Numbered from the stretch's first letter, positions 25,345 to 38,866 are shown. The stretch is DNA of 64,000 nucleotides from Punica granatum (GCF_007655135.1 NC_045133.1:5928376-5992375), one strand, 5' to 3'. Numbers and translations are program-made. Notes: a model not told the origin generated them from the letters alone.

Positions 25345-25674
25345 ATTTGGTCTTGCTTTGGAAGTGATGTTGCTGAAATAAAAATGCTGAAATATAATTA
25401 AGGAAAAACATGTACTGATTTTAGAATAAACAAAAGTATTTGAGATGTAATAATTTGAAACTAATGAAATTAAAATTAGTACTTGAAATAGAGAATAAAC
25501 ATAAACAATTTTTATAGGCACCTATCAACCTGCTAGAGAAAATCACGTTTCCAACCACGAAAATTAACCAAATCATAGTTTTGAAAGATTTCACCAAACA
25601 CTAATTTTGCTTAAAACTCAATAAAATAAGCGCTTATTCAACCCTACCACACTTCCAAACGAAGCCAAATTAAA
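25345..25674. mobile_element. hAT-like MITE, copy 2, in the 5'-UTR intron
   Basis: Inverted relative copy of 22436-22750, with GGTCTTGCTTTGGAAGTG at one end and the inverse of GGCTTCGTTTGGAAGTG at the other. It lies within the predicted 5'-UTR intron (24584-25714) of the minus-strand peptide gene. Confidence 0.7.
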
Positions 25675-25710
25675 ATTAAAAATAAAAATATTGAAAAATG
25701 CATTGGAAAC

Positions 25711-25797
25711 TCACTTAGAATTGCCTTTGGATCAGCTTCAATAGAGAGGGAACGACTTCTACAAAATGACAGACTATATATATATATATATATATAT
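25711..25797 (-). promoter_or_regulatory. Probable 5'-UTR exon and TA-rich core promoter of the minus-strand peptide gene
   Basis: On the minus strand GTGAGTTTCCAA (ending near 25703) resembles the GTGAGCTTCCAA donor that ends the 5'-UTR exon of the plus-strand paralogues. A TA dinucleotide run lies just upstream at 25774-25797 and may serve as the TATA region, though it is also a microsatellite. Confidence 0.5.
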
Positions 25798-28097
25798 TTG
25801 CTCAATCTCAATGTCGTAACTACAAATTCTCGACGTCATTTTGAATTATACAGAATCCAATTAATTCAGTTATGGCAATCCCATAATTAATGTATATTGT
25901 CTTTCACGGCAGCAAATCAAATCGGTGGTCCAGAGAAAATATGGAAAAGAAACCACACTATAATTAATTTCCCTTTAGGCAAATTTTCTTACCATCTATT
26001 ATCCGATATAATTAAATAACTTGCCCATTATTTGGATTCGTATTAGGGCATGAATAAGCATCACATAATTGCCCCGAACCCATGCAAGGAGCATCTTTTT
26101 TTTCTTGGCCCACAATCATCTGAGAGGCCATAATATGAAGTCTTGGGCCTACTCTTTCAAGGCACATCTTCGTTACGTGGGCCTTCTCCTAAATCCTCCT
26201 CTTCCACCACCAACCACCAAAATGGATCCAAGCCTCCACCAGGTTAGATACCGTATCTTATCAATTTTCATAAGTCTAACCACGGCTCGAAAAGTTATCC
26301 GTTTTCTTATCATCTGATGACCACTCGATGAAAAAACCGAGCTCGGCTGCAACTGAGTGGAGCCGAGAAAATTCTTTTACACCCGATTACCAACGGCAGT
26401 GCCAACATCATCGACCATTAGGACGATGGCCTCCTCCATATCTCCTATGTCTCTCTCTGCAGTGACTTCACTCACCACCGAAGTTGTGACGGACGCAGAG
26501 CACTTTCTGGTGGACTTGTTTCAATCCCTACCGTCACTCCAATCTTGTCACGACCTGAAATTTCAGCTGAATTTCCCTTACTTTTCTTTGATATCCGTTA
26601 CCACATAACTATTAACATAAAACAAGGTTTCAATAGACTCTCAAAAATATAAAACCAATCCAGCAAACTCTAATATGTATATACATCTCAAAAGAGAGTA
26701 ATTTTCTTTTCTCAACCAATCACTAAACCAAAACTAAACAAAAATTTCAGGTCGTAACATATATTGTATTATATGTTCCGGTATGTTTCGGATAAATTCT
26801 CATATTCTTTAAGAGAATGTTTTGCTTTTTATGTTTAGGGGATCATAGGATATATATATATATATATATATATATTTATGGTAAAGCTTGGAGCTCGTTC
26901 CGCATGCCTTGCGTCAACAGCTGGACATCATCTATGACAAGACACCGTCCCACGATTAAACCATCTATCATTGGTCTTGTTCTCTCTGTATCGCACTTTT
27001 ATTCCTTGGATATATGCAAGTTACTCTCTCTATATATAAGCAAATGAGGTGATTTACGACTCTCTGAAGTTCTTTCTCTTGCCTAATAATGTCTCAATTA
27101 CCTGTTCAAGCATTATGTTTCTACGGAAACATCGTCTCTTGAGGACTGCACTAGGTTGTGGTAAATTCTTATGGTTAGAAAGGGGGGCAAAAAACAAGAG
27201 TCTTTGAATAGAACTAGGAAGACACATATCAACTTCTCGAGGGCATGTCATAAAAATATAAAAATAATGTTGTCATGATGCGTGATGTGGCTGCTTTATA
27301 AGAACGCTAATTTACGAAAGTTATGATCTCAGCTTTCTTGCGAGCTTCTTGTTTTTCAGCACCAGTCTTCTCAATCAAATGAGCAACTAGAATCTCTTCC
27401 ATGGGTGAAGAAGTACAGTGGAATGAATGTTATCAGATCTTGAATATGTGACAACAGATAGTTTATACTGAAAGCTACGATGTCGTGTCAGAGAAAGTAC
27501 TCGAAGCTACAGATTCTGGTCATTTGGATCTGATGGAAGATCGGGCTTTATATCAATCTACCACCGGCCTTACAGATTAGATAACGCGAAAATATCAGAA
27601 CAACTTGCAATGATTCCTTGGTCCGACTGTACTCATGACCTCGTTAAAAGAAATGGAAAGATAAATAATGAAGCACAAGAAATCCCATTGACGAGAATCA
27701 AACCTAAGACCTTGTGATTCATAGGCGAGGATATGTGTCACTGTATTATACACCAGTTCTCATACTTAGAAGCTCGTTCATTCTAGCATATTCGAGTACT
27801 CCCCACTAACAGGTGAGCGATTCGCTGTTCTTGCAATTCCTACGTAGATTAACTTTTCAAGTTTCCTCTCAAAATTGAGATAATTACTGGGAAGGATGGG
27901 TTAGAAATGGATCTGTAAATTATTTGTTTATTCTGTCTTACTTATTCTCTGAGGCATATATACTAGAGTTCTGTTTCAATGATTTCCTGATTTTGTTCTT
28001 CACAGAAGAAGCTTAGTTCTATTGCGGGATTGCAATCTTTCTTTCGATTACGGACCGCACGAGGTCTATTGCATTTGATTCAGTCAACGTTCACCAA
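25798..28097. other. Intergenic, no confident gene
   Basis: Short frames only. About 26546-26760 is bounded by inverted CACGACCTGAAATTT / AAATTTCAGGTCGT and may be a small element. TA microsatellite at 26851-26876. The frames at 26357-26608 and 27054-27251 are not recognised. Confidence 0.4.
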
Positions 28098-28909
28098 CAT
28101 AGTTCTCCTCAATTCAGACATGAATTAGCTCCATTGCTATCCTCGTACGTAACCTCATAATCCCTATGAGCACCACGGGCTCTGTGTGGCCATGGACTGG
28201 CCGTGCAGCTTCTGTTGTTCTTGCTCCGTATGTACGTAGCTTGGAAATATTATTCTCTAGTTTGCACTCAAGCAATACACTCGATACAAGAAATCACCAC
28301 CATCGGCTGTGATTCCAGTCCATATGTGAGAGAAATTTAGAAAAATAATAGTACGTGTTCACTTGATGTACATTTTTTTCATATTTCCAAATATAGAGAA
28401 AATTTTGACCTCTAATTTTTGAACAAGAATTCCGTATTTTTCTGTCGAAAAATGGAATTAGATATGGAGAATAAAAGTGAAGAAGAGAAATGAAAAATAA
28501 GTAAACAGATTCTACATGCTTTCAGGCTTGAATACCAATTCTTTTGCACAATGATTTACCATTTTTTGGGTATAAGTAACCTTCTTCAAAAGGGAGATAT
28601 TAGCCATTGATTCATGCCCTAACATAAATATAATTGGCAATTAATATCTATTCTTATATTGGGTAATAAATGCATGGCAAGTGGGTAATGCCCATTATTT
28701 TTTCACCCAAAAAAAAAAAGCCTATCACTTTTGTACTTCCATATATATCTTCTAATCAATCGATTTTATTACCAAAAAAGACTATATATTATGTGTACTG
28801 CATAAGCTGAAGGATAAGCATTCTACATAATTCAAACGGGATATAATAGAGCATTAATTATTGTGGGATGACATTGAGACATTATTGATGATCCAAGGGC
28901 ACACAGAAT
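28098..28909 (+). repeat. Orphan 3' flank of the peptide-gene repeat unit
   Basis: Begins AGTTCTCCTCAATTCAGA and matches the sequence downstream of genes A (34620-35445) and C (44310-45060). No peptide gene or remnant is found upstream of it. It is the downstream part of a unit whose gene has been lost or was never copied. Confidence 0.8.
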
Positions 28910-29350
28910 CACTACAACATTGTAGTTTATTAGCAACTAAGTGATCAATTTTGGTTACTAAAAAGTCACCTTGGATAACTAAAATATATTTCAACTGTAC
29001 ATATATTTAGTTGCTAAATCCTTTAGTTACTACACTGTTACAACTAAAATGAATCAAATTATTTTAGCTGGTATAGATTTTAACAACTGAAATTGTAATT
29101 GCTAAAAATATTAGTTACTAAATGAATTCTTTAGCAACTATATTTTTCAATTTATTAAGAGGTAAAATGTAGTTACTATAACCTATAACGACTAATAAAA
29201 CTTAGTTGCACATTACTTGTCACGACTCAATAGCTAAAGGGCATGACAATTAAAAATCTATATGATTGAAAAATATTTTAGTTGTTAAAAGTGACTTTTT
29301 AGCAACTGAAAATGATTAATGAATTGCTAATAAATTACTTTGTTGTAGTG
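28910..29350. mobile_element. CACTA-type MITE
   Basis: Starts CACTACAACA and ends TGTTGTAGTG, the inverted ends of CACTA elements. The interior has repeated TTAGTTGCTAA-like motifs. The orthologous copy at 45274-45730 is flanked by AAT on both sides (3-bp duplication). A third copy at about 35447-35613 is truncated. Confidence 0.8.
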
Positions 29351-29393
29351 GATTCACCCCCTCCAAAAAAAAATTGCATGCATACACACACAT

Positions 29394-29646
29394 AGGGGTA
29401 TAAATGAGCCAAGTCAAGTCTGAATATACTATGCTCGAGCTCGGCTCATTTATTAGTTCGCGAGCTCGGGTCTGAAGCTCAAGCTTGCGCGAGCATAACT
29501 CTTCGAGCTTGGGCTCGGCTCATTGTTTCCAGTGAAGACTCGGCTTGGTTAGTAAAGGCTTGCCACACTAGCAGAGCTCGACTCATATAAGGCTCGTGAC
29601 TTCGAGCTCACAAGGGCTTGAATTGGACTACCGTATGTAATAAGTC

Positions 29647-29685
<39 letters not shown>

Positions 29686-29834
29686 GTTCGTTTAGGCTCG
29701 TGAGCTTCACAAGCCAAATACTATTGAGCTCGGCTTAGCTTTTTTTATTGACGAGCCCGAGCCGAGCCCAATTCGAGCTTTGATCGAGCTGGGGCCCAAA
29801 TCGTTATCAAAGGTCTGGCCTCGTTTACACCCGT
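29394..29834. mobile_element. hAT-like element with GAGCTCGGCTC repeats
   Basis: Ends AGGGGTATAAATGAGCC and GGCCTCGTTTACACCCGT are imperfect inverses. The flanking ACACACAT (29386-29393, 29835-29842) is an 8-bp target duplication. The interior is rich in GAGCTCG/GGCTCG motifs. The matching copy at 45771-46245 has the same target duplication, so the insertion predates duplication of the unit. Confidence 0.8.
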
Positions 29835-29842
29835 ACACACAT

Positions 29843-31158
29843 GTAGTCTTCCATTCTATAGGTTGTATTTTCCTTTGCAGGAGTAATCAACCTAGGTGAG
29901 TTTCCAATACATTTTTAACTATTTATTTAATTCGATTTATGTCCGGATCGATTTGAGTCATTAGCGCATAACTAAGAATTACCTATTATTGATTGCTTAA
30001 AAGGATACATTAATTACTCGTTTAAAAAATTTACTATTTGTACTATTATAATTTATATGAGTGATTCTAGTTTCTACAGTGATTCACAAACATTTACACT
30101 AATTTTTGCCATACAAATAAATATAATAATGGCCGAGCATTCATCTCCCAATTAATACTACAACATATAAAAATTTCATTTTTGAATATTAATTTCCTGA
30201 TGCCACGAAGAATTGCGTATTGTTAGTAGTTCGTCCTAATTACCTCTCCGACATGATGATCTTATGGTCGCAAAATATATATTTTACTACATATTATAAA
30301 ATATATATATATATATATTTTAAATTATATTTTTCATACATTTCAATGAAAAACTTTTAAGAAAATACAGTTTTTTAAAATATTTTTGGCAGGATAATAA
30401 TATATTTTACTTCATTTTCCTCGGAAATTTCCTCAATAATAATAATAATTTTTTAAAAATATTCCAAAGGAACTCCGAGAGGGAATAACCCTCGACAAGT
30501 AATTTTTTATCTATTAAAAATTTTCTGAGTGAATTCTTGTTCCCTTGTTTTTATTAAGATCCAACAGTCATCGGAAATTTCCGACAAAATTTGCACCGGA
30601 AATTTCTCTCCAAAATAGCTAAATTTCTTATAGTAAATTTACTATATTTTTTTTTAGTTGTAACTTACAGAGTCTCATGAGTTCTAGAAAAATAATAAAG
30701 GGACATGAATAGTCTAAACACAATAATTAAATTGGAAATTTCTAGGTTACCAGTCATAATGGCTTCTACTACCCAACTTCCGAGGTGCCGAAGGATCCCC
30801 CATTTTCATAGTCCTAGTCTGCCTGCCCAGCACTGACAAGCTATTTGACATAAGGATTGATATTCGAAGAAGGACATCTCGAGTACGCGTATGCCCATGT
30901 TGACTCACATACGTAACAAAAGCTAATACCCGACTGGTAGAAACTTTATTGATAGGCTTGGGGAGAGTCTTTGCGAGTAGTGAACTATGTGATATATGTT
31001 TACTCTTTCTTGCAATGGCACATATCAAACAATCAGCAAGTTATTAGTTTCTCTTTTGAATATGTGTCCCGATTGCTCGTAAAGTATTCAAGAAGGCAAA
31101 AAGTGCCGGACACACGATGAATCATACTGATTATCTGTAGTTGCTTAGCTAGCTCTTA
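29843..31158. other. Flank of the repeat unit, no confident gene
   Basis: AT-rich. A minus-strand frame at 30747-31028 (MICAIARKSKHISHSSLLAK start) is unrecognised. Part of it recurs near 36290-36480 and again at 49077-49150, so it belongs to the repeated unit and is probably not a gene. Confidence 0.5.
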
Positions 31159-32295
31159 GGCTGTGTTTGGGAGTTTTGAGGGGAGGGAGAGGAGAGGAGA
31201 GGAGAGGGAGAGGAGAGGGGAGGGAATGGAGGGAGAATGCATGTCTTGTTTGGGACATTTTAGGGAGGGAGAGGAGTGGAGAGGAGAAGTAATGAAACAA
31301 ATGTATATTTTAAAAGAATTATTCTAATAATTTATAGGAATAATTGTGTCATATACTTTAACATTTGAAGGAATTCTTAGTTTTAACCCAAACTTGATTT
31401 TTTACCTGAGATATCCCAACGTTGACGTATTGGTTTCACATTTATCTCGACGCTAATTTCCCATCCAAAATTGACGGAATTGCACACGTGACACGTTAAT
31501 TTTGTAACAAGTGTCGGGATAGATGTGAAATTAACGTACCACGTGTGCAATTCCATCAATTTTGGACGGAAAATTAGCGTCTGAATAGATGTGAAACCAA
31601 CACATTAACGTTGAGATATCTCAGGTAAAAAATCAAGTTTGGATTAGAATTAAGAATTTCTTCAAACGTTAGGCTATATGACGTAATTAATCCTAATTTA
31701 TATAACAAAATGAATTGTACGTGTATTAATTAAATTGTTATTTCATGTACCATCACATGAAAAATTTTATGTTACAAATTATCTAAAAAATAAATAGAAA
31801 AAGTTGTTTTAGGTCTAAGTAATGTCTTATGAATAATCAATTATATATCAATTATCTATTTTTTTTAAGACATGTAATTTAATTTTTCCCAATAAGTACG
31901 AATAAATAAAGATCAAGAATTTAACAGACTATTATATAATTTTTAAATTACGTGGGTAATAATTTAGCGACATCAGCAAAATATAGTTATAATTATTTTC
32001 TATTTTATAATTCCATATACGTAATATGCTATTATAATAATTACTTTTATTTTTATATGTAATTCTTAAGTTTAATATGAAGTAGTTTTTTATATAATTT
32101 TATAAAAATAAATCACGTGTAAGAATTACTGCTATAAAGACTGCTATGTATCAATGTTATAACAGTTGTATATATTACAGTAGTATAACAGTAGCGTATT
32201 AAAAAGATAAAAAATTAATAGTATATATACATATAACAGTAGTATAAAATTATCATTATATATATTTCGATTATACATAGAATATATATTATGAG

Positions 32296-32327
<32 letters not shown>

Positions 32328-32602
32328 TCTACTACCGTTATGTATATACACTACTGTTATACGTAGTTTATATAATTTGACAGTAGCATAACATAAACAT
32401 ATAGTCTTTTATGTGTTCCCATTCTTCTATTCCTTCAAATTCCACCAAATTGAAGGGTTAACAAACTCTACTAAGTTACTCTCCCTCCATCTCCCTTCAC
32501 GTCCCTTCTCCTCACCAAAAAAATCTCCCAAACAAAGGCTTCACTTTCCCTCCAAATCCTCTTTTTCCCTCTCCCTCCATTTTTCTTCTCCCAAACACAT
32601 TG
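31159..32602. mobile_element. Non-autonomous TIR element with GTGTTTGGGAG ends (unit A)
   Basis: The left end GCTGTGTTTGGGAGTTTT with GGGAGGGAGAGG is mirrored by CCCTCTCCCTCC with CTCCCAAACACA at the right. The interior is very AT-rich with ACAGTAGTATA repeats and TA microsatellites. Copies at 36509-38202 and, interrupted, at 49150-62135. Encodes nothing recognisable. The hAT-like label rests on the end sequence. Confidence 0.65.
31336..31694. mobile_element. Foldback MITE nested in the unit A element
   Basis: 359 bp, nearly a full palindrome (left AGGAATAATTGTGTCATAT, right ATATGACGTAATTAATCCT). AATTTAT flanks it on both sides (31329-31335, 31695-31701). Unit B has the empty site near 36666. 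Confidence 0.88.
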
Positions 32603-33269
32603 TTGGGTATTAAAAGCGGGATGAGGCGCATCTTAATTAGTCGGGGGCAAGACTAAAAAGTAAAAATCTAATCAACTCATCATTGAGTAATAAATGAAAA
32701 TTTTCTTTTCAAAGTCTCGAGGTATCTTCAATCTAATATCGAGGCTGATACTCACTCTCAGGCATCTATTTGGTCTTTGCTTTTAGTCGGTCTTGAGCGA
32801 TACTTATACAATAAGTAAAGTCCCTTTGAAACATAGTTGATCAATTGCACCACATTTCAGAATTAAATGGTTATTATGAGAAATTTCATATATCAAAGAA
32901 AGCTTAAAAAGAACTGGTACATGATGGAAGGCCCACGGCCACGAGAGTAGAAAAATTGAAGATCACCAAATATAACATCGAGAAATCACAACTGCCAAAT
33001 TATCTATTTATGGACTAAATGGTGAGATAAATCAGGAAATGTAAAATTTAAAAGATATTTTTAATCAGTATAACAAAATAAAATTAAAAATATCTCAAAT
33101 CTAAATAAGGATATACTTTCCCTATTTCGAACAAATGGCCAGAAATTTGTTTGATTATTGCAGTTGAAAATACCCACAAATTTTGGTTTTCATATTCACT
33201 TCTGATTTTATTACCGTAAAAGACTATATACATGAGTTGACTGCTGAAACCGAACCATCATGGATTGAA

Positions 33270-33355
33270 TATAAAAGGGGATGTAAAGAAAAAGAATTAA
33301 CGCATTTCATTGACGTTGGGACATTAAGAAAGAAGCAGATTCAAGGCAGACTTAG
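33270..33355 (+). promoter_or_regulatory. TATA box and 5'-UTR exon of peptide gene A
   Basis: TATAAAAG at 33270-33277. About 80 bases downstream a donor (CTTAG/GTGAGC, exon end 33355) opens a 5'-UTR intron that ends just before the start codon, with an acceptor AG at 33931-33932 or four bases later. The same arrangement occurs in units B, C' and D. Confidence 0.7.
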
Positions 33356-33937
33356 GTGAGCTTTCAACGACCCATTTTTACGTTATTTGGTTAATTTAAT
33401 TTATCGTTTGTCTGAATTCTTATCAAATATCCACCTAAAAATACATGAGTTGCTTCTCAAAATATTCCATGATATGTATCATTATATAGATTTGCAAATT
33501 TTTTAAGAAATATATTCCCAACTTTTTCCATGGATGTTAATTACTCTCGTTTTTAGACAGCTCTACAGTCATTTATTTTTCAAATTCTTGTTTGTTTGTT
33601 TTTTTTTTGTGGCACCACGGTGCTTTCAGCCTATGATCCAAAAAAATTATCCCTTAATTGAAGATTTCTTTCATTAAAATCCCGTGCAACGTATGGGGCT
33701 AGTTTTATATTAAATAAATTCCGTTTCTTGGGAAAGACTTGCACCAATAATGCTATTTATTGGCATTTCCAATTCTTTCCTTCACTCGTCTATTACAATT
33801 TCACTTTTTTTGGGGGTAAATTATTACAAGTTTACTTTCTCGGCAAAGATTCCATCATTAATGTTCATTAATTAACATAACTTCAAATATTCTGCTAATA
33901 TTCAGTGTCTTTTTTTTTTTGAATTCTTATAGTAAGT

Positions 33938-34430
33938 ATGGCAGCTCAGATGTCCCAGTTATCATGCGCTCTTGTTGCAATTGCTCTATTTGCTCTCTGC
34001 CAATGTTAGTAAGCGGATATATTCCTATTCTCTATGAATTGATCATAAAAGATCAAAATGAGGAGAAAAAAATAAAAGGACTGATGAGATTATATACGTA
34101 CTTTCGTTAGTATAATAGAAGTTTCTAATTTATGAATTGTACATTCTGGCAGGCACAGCATCACGACATAAGGTTGATTTCTTGCACTCCAAGTCACTTA
34201 AGGCGAGTGAAGAAATCGAAAAAGCCAGTCCTTACAGCGGCCATCAACTCCGAGACACCTCGTCAGGGTCCCCAAAATCAATGGCTGCGAAAATAGTGAT
34301 TTCACAGTGCAGCAGGAGTTTATTTATATCGAACTACTGTTGCGATTCAGATCCGTCCCGTAAGTGCTTCAGAACTAGAGAGGAGTGTTTGCAAAGCTGT
34401 CCCCCCTTGAGTCCCCCCCTCGGCTCATAA
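33938..34430 (+). CDS. Secreted six-Cys peptide, gene A (114 aa)
   Basis: Coding exons 33938-34004 (67 bases) and 34153-34430 (278 bases), intron GTTAGT...GCAG. The intron falls after the first base of a Cys codon. MAAQMSQLSCALVAIALFAL is a signal peptide with a hydrophobic core and likely cleavage near the CQC/T junction. A propeptide of about 50 residues follows, ending in the conserved SSGSPKSMAAKIVISQC. The C-terminal domain has SNYCCDSDPSRKC and REECLQSCPP, spacing C-x9-CC-x7-C-x6-C-x3-C. It is then Pro-rich (SPPLGS). Probably an apoplastic signalling or defence peptide; no family can be assigned with confidence. Compared with gene B it differs at nine codons between the first and last Cys, all amino-acid changing. 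The chosen ATG is the first after the UTR intron and is conserved in all members. Confidence 0.87.
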
Positions 34431-35613
34431 CTAAGGTCATTTGCCTAAAAGTCATCTCAGAGGAATAAAACTGATCCTGTGAATCCCATAGTGATTTTTT
34501 GGATCGAGTAATCAATCTAGCCGGGCAGTGAAACGTACTTCTGTTTGTACGATGGGTCTGATCTATGAATAATAAGAATAATAAGAGATGAATTTGCTCA
34601 TTTATATGATCCTTTTAATAGTTCTCCTCAATTCAGATATGAATCAGTTCCATTGCTATCCTCGTACTTAGCCTCGTAATCCCTATAAGCACCACAGGCT
34701 CTGCGTGGCCATGGACTGGCCATGCAGCTTCGGTTGTTCTTGCTCCTTATGTATGTAGCTTGGAAATATTATTCTCTAGTTTGCACTCGAGCTATTCACT
34801 CGACACAAGAAATCATCTCCATCGGCTGTGATTCCAGTCCATATGTGAGAGAAATTTAGAAAAATAATAGTATGTCCTTACTTGTATACATATTGTTCAT
34901 ATTTCCAGGTACAGAGAAAATTTTGACCTCTAATTTTTGAACAAGAATTCCATACTTTTCTATCGAAAAATGGATTCAGATATGGAGAATAAAGGTGAAG
35001 AACGGAAGTTGAAAATAAGTAAACAGATTCTGCTCGCTTTTAGGCTTGAATACCAATTTTTTTGCACAATAGATTTACCATGTTTTGGGTATTAGTAACC
35101 TTCTTTAAAAGGGAGATATTAGCAATTGATTCATGCCCTAACACAAACATAATTGGCAATCAATATCTATTCTTATAATGTATTGGGTAATAAATGCATG
35201 GCAACTGAGTAATGCCCATTATTTTTTCACCAAAAAAAAAATGCCCATCATTCTCGTACTTCCATGTATATCTTCTAAGCGGTTGATTTTATTACCGAAA
35301 AAGACTATATATATATATATATATATTATGTGGACTGCATAAGCTGAATTATAAGCATTCTACTAATTAACATGGGATGGAATAGAGCATTAATTACCGT
35401 GGCAATGACATTGAGACATTATTGATGATCCAAGTGTACACATAAAGAATCACGACAACATAGTAGTTTATTAGCAGCTAAATGATCAATTTTAATTGCT
35501 AAAAGCATCTTTAACAACTAAAATATATTTCAACCGTATGTAGAGTAAATCATTTAGCTACTAAACTGTTACAACTGAAATGTAATCAAATTATTTTAGC
35601 TGGTATAAATTTT
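34431..35613 (+). repeat. 3' flank of unit A
   Basis: Non-coding. Matches 28098-28909 and 44152-45060, followed by a truncated CACTA-type MITE (about 35447-35613) that is cut off by the next inserted element. TA microsatellite near 35307-35326. Confidence 0.75.
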
Positions 35614-35860
35614 AGAGTAAAATGCACTTTGCCCCCAATCTTTGGGTTTAGTGGCAAAGTACCCTCCAACATTTCAAATTTTGCACTATACCACCCCAGT
35701 TATATAGAAAAAAGCAAAGTACCATCCCGGTCACTTTTCCGATCACAATTCCAGCAAAGATTTAAGCTATTATTGTTTTTATAAATTTCAAGTTTAAAAA
35801 ATAATTTCAATTATTAAAAATTCGAAAAAAAAAGAACCTGAAAAAGTGATCGGAAAAGGC
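35614..35860. mobile_element. MITE-like element truncating the CACTA copy
   Basis: The left end is AGAGTAAAATGCACTTTGCC, a common plant TIR-element end, and it contains GCAAAGTACC repeats and an inverted pair around GTCACTTTTCCGATCA / TGATCGGAAAAG. The right end is not certain. 35861-36508 holds no recognised gene; 36290-36508 is the start of unit B. Confidence 0.5.
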
Positions 35861-36508
35861 ATCTCAGAGAAACAAATTTCCCCAATTTCTTCACTGGCAA
35901 TCAAAGTGCAAGGATGACGATTTTAAGTTCTCATCACAGATGCTCATCCCGAAAACTCAAGCGACAATGGCAGGTTTTAACTAGGAAGATTACATGCGTG
36001 AGGAACTCTTTTATGAACCTTCGTCAATGGCCCTTGTCAGCAACCCATTTTGGCTCACCAGTTCAGGCAATACCTATCAACAACATCCAGACCATGACTT
36101 AAGCATTGATACGGAAGAAGGCTCGACATAGCAGCAAATTGCTATTCATTCTCAAGTCAACAGAGATAGGCAGATGATTCATGCATATGACAGAAGAACA
36201 TACAGAATCATCCAACAACATACAGAGTAAACAGGGAGCTTAGACAGCTGCCAAACCGGTATTTTCAGAATACATTCGTGACCATGATAGAAACTTTATT
36301 GATGGGCTTGGGGAGAGTCTTTGCGAGTAGTGAACTATGTGATTTATGTTTACTCTTGCTTGCCATGGCACATATCAAACAATCGGCAAGTTATTAGTTT
36401 CTCTTTTGGATATGTGTCCTGATTGCTCGTAAAGTACTCAAGAAGGCAAAAAGTGCTGGACACAAGATGAATCATACTGATCATATGTAGTTGCTTAGCT
36501 TGCTTTGA

Positions 36509-38202
36509 GGCTGTGTCTGGGAGTTTTTAAGGGAAGGAGAGGAGCAGAGAAGGGAGGAAAAGGAAGGGAGGGAATGGTCAGAGAATGCATGTCTGTTTGG
36601 GAGATTTTAGGGAGGGAGAGGAGAAGTAATGAAACAAATGTATATTTTTAAAGAATTATTCTTATAATTTATATAACAAGCCACTTTACATTTAAACCAA
36701 AAATATCTTTTTCCTGTATCAAAATGAATTGTACGTGCATTGATTAAATTGTTATTTCATGTATCATAACATGAAAAATTTTATGTTAAAAATTATTTAA
36801 AAAATAAATAGAAAATGTTGTTTTAGTTCTACGTAATGTCTTATGAATAATCAATGATATATCAATCATCTATTTTTTATTAAGACATGTAATTTAATTT
36901 TTCCCATTAAGTATGTACGAATTTGGATCACGGATTTAACAGACTATTATATAATATTAAAGGCCAAATTACATCAAAAAAACCTAAATTTTATAAAACA
37001 TCTCAGTTTTGTCCTAAATTTTGTTTTGTAACAAAAAAAACCACAAGTTTTGATAATCGTCTCAGATTTGACCTCCCGTAACTATTCTGTTAAGTTTGCT
37101 GTCTATTTGCCTGCGTGAATTCACGGGACCCGCAAAATTTACATATCATCTGATCATTTTTTCTTTTCTTTACAAAAATAACCTAAGTTTTCGTAAAACT
37201 CTCAGTTTTGTTCCAAATTTTGATTTGTAATTTTAAAAAATACCTATTTTAAAAATTTCTCTAAATAGTCCATGAAAGGAGATGCTAACCGGGGCCGACT
37301 TTAGGAGCAAAAACATATGGTTTTTTCATTACAAACCAAATTTATGATGAAATTGAGACTTTTTTGAAAATTTGAATTTTTTTATTTAACCTATCTTATT
37401 TGTTTATTGATATATATCTGAAGTTAATAATCCACGTATGCAAAATTGACGAAATTTATAACGGAGGTCATTTTTGAGACAATTTAGAAAACTTACGGTT
37501 TGTTTTGTTACAAAACAAAATTTAGAACAAAACTGAGACGTTTTACAAAACTTAGGTTTTTTTTGTGTAATTTGCCCATTTTTAAATTACATGGGTAATA
37601 ATTTAGCAATATCAGCAAAATATAGTTATAATTTTTCTATTTTATAATTCCATACGCGTAAGTTAACACGATATTATAATAATTAACATTAGTTTTATAC
37701 GTAATTCTTAAGTTTAATATGAAGTAATTTTTTATATAATTTTATAAAAATAAATTACGTGTAAGAATTACAGCTGTAAATACTGCTATGTATCAATGTT
37801 ATAACAGTAGTATAGCGTAGTGTGTGTATATGTATATATATATAACAGTAGCATACTAAAAAAAATAAAATTAGTAGTATATATACATATAACAGTAGTA
37901 TAAAATTATCATTACATATACATATATATATTATATATTATATATGCACCGTTCAGTAGTATGAAATTATCATTATATATATATACATGTATATTATATA
38001 TATTACGGTTATACATAGAATATATATTATGAGAACAATATATATATATATATATATATATTCTATTACTGATATACGTACACTACCGTCATACGTAGTA
38101 TATACATTATGACAGTAGCATAATATATAGCCTTTTATGTGCTCCCATTCTTCTATTCCCTCCAAATCCTCTCCCTCCATTTTTCTTCCCACAAACACTC
38201 TG
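36509..38202. mobile_element. Non-autonomous TIR element with GTGTTTGGGAG-type ends (unit B)
   Basis: Counterpart of 31159-32602. It lacks the 359-bp MITE but holds another element at 36962-37577. Interior with ACAGTAGTATA repeats and TA runs. Confidence 0.65.
36962..37577. mobile_element. 616-bp TIR element nested in unit B
   Basis: The left end GGCCAAATTACATC and the following CTCAGTTTTGTCCTAAATTT are mirrored at the right (AAATTTAGAACAAAACTGAG, GTGTAATTTGCCC). Unit A shows the uninterrupted sequence near 31935-31950. The flanking repeat (AATATTAAA/ATTTTTAAA) has two mismatches. Confidence 0.8.
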
Positions 38203-38866
38203 TTCGGTATTAAAAGCGGGATGAGGCGCATCTTAATTAGTCAGGGCAAGACTAAAAACCTATTCAAATCATCAATGAGTAATAAATGAAAAATATATTT
38301 TTTTTTCCAAATCTCAATCAACCTAAGACAGAGGCTGATACTCACTCTCAGGCATCTATTTGGTCCTTGCCTGAGACGCTTTCGGTCGGTCTCGAACGAT
38401 ACTTATACTACAAGTAAAGTCTCTTCAAAGCGGAGTTTATCAATTGCATCATATCTCACAGTAAAATGGTTATTATGACAAATTTCATATTTAAAAAAAA
38501 AGCTTAAAAAAATTGTACATGATGAAAGGCCCACGAGAGTAGAAAATAAAAATCACGAAATATAACATGGAGAGATTACAAGAGCCAACTTAACTATTTA
38601 TGGAATAAATGATGAGATAAAAATATATAATTTAAAAGATATTTTAAATTGGTATAACAAAATAAATGAAAATATATCAAATCTAAATAAGGACATACTT
38701 TACTCATTATTAAAATACTATTTAGAACAAATGACAAGAGATTTGTTTGATAATTGCAATTGAAAATACCCACAAATTTTGGTTTACATATTCACTTCTA
38801 ATTTTATTACCATAAAAGACTATATTTACATGAGGTGACAGCTGAAACGAACCATTATGGATTCAT

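Noticed and set aside
26357..26608. Frame starting MEPRKFFYTRLPTAV with an internal MASSISPMSL that resembles a plastid transit peptide
   Set aside because: Only the Ser-rich start is suggestive; there is no mature protein, splice structure or paralogue to support a gene.
33919..34110. Plus-strand frames over peptide exon 1 (also 43613-43819)
   Set aside because: They read exon 1 in the wrong frame and run on into the intron; the real frame starts MAAQMSQ and is spliced.
37953..38231. Tyr/Ile-rich minus-strand frame (also 61738-61965)
   Set aside because: Product of TA microsatellites and the AT-rich interior of a transposon.
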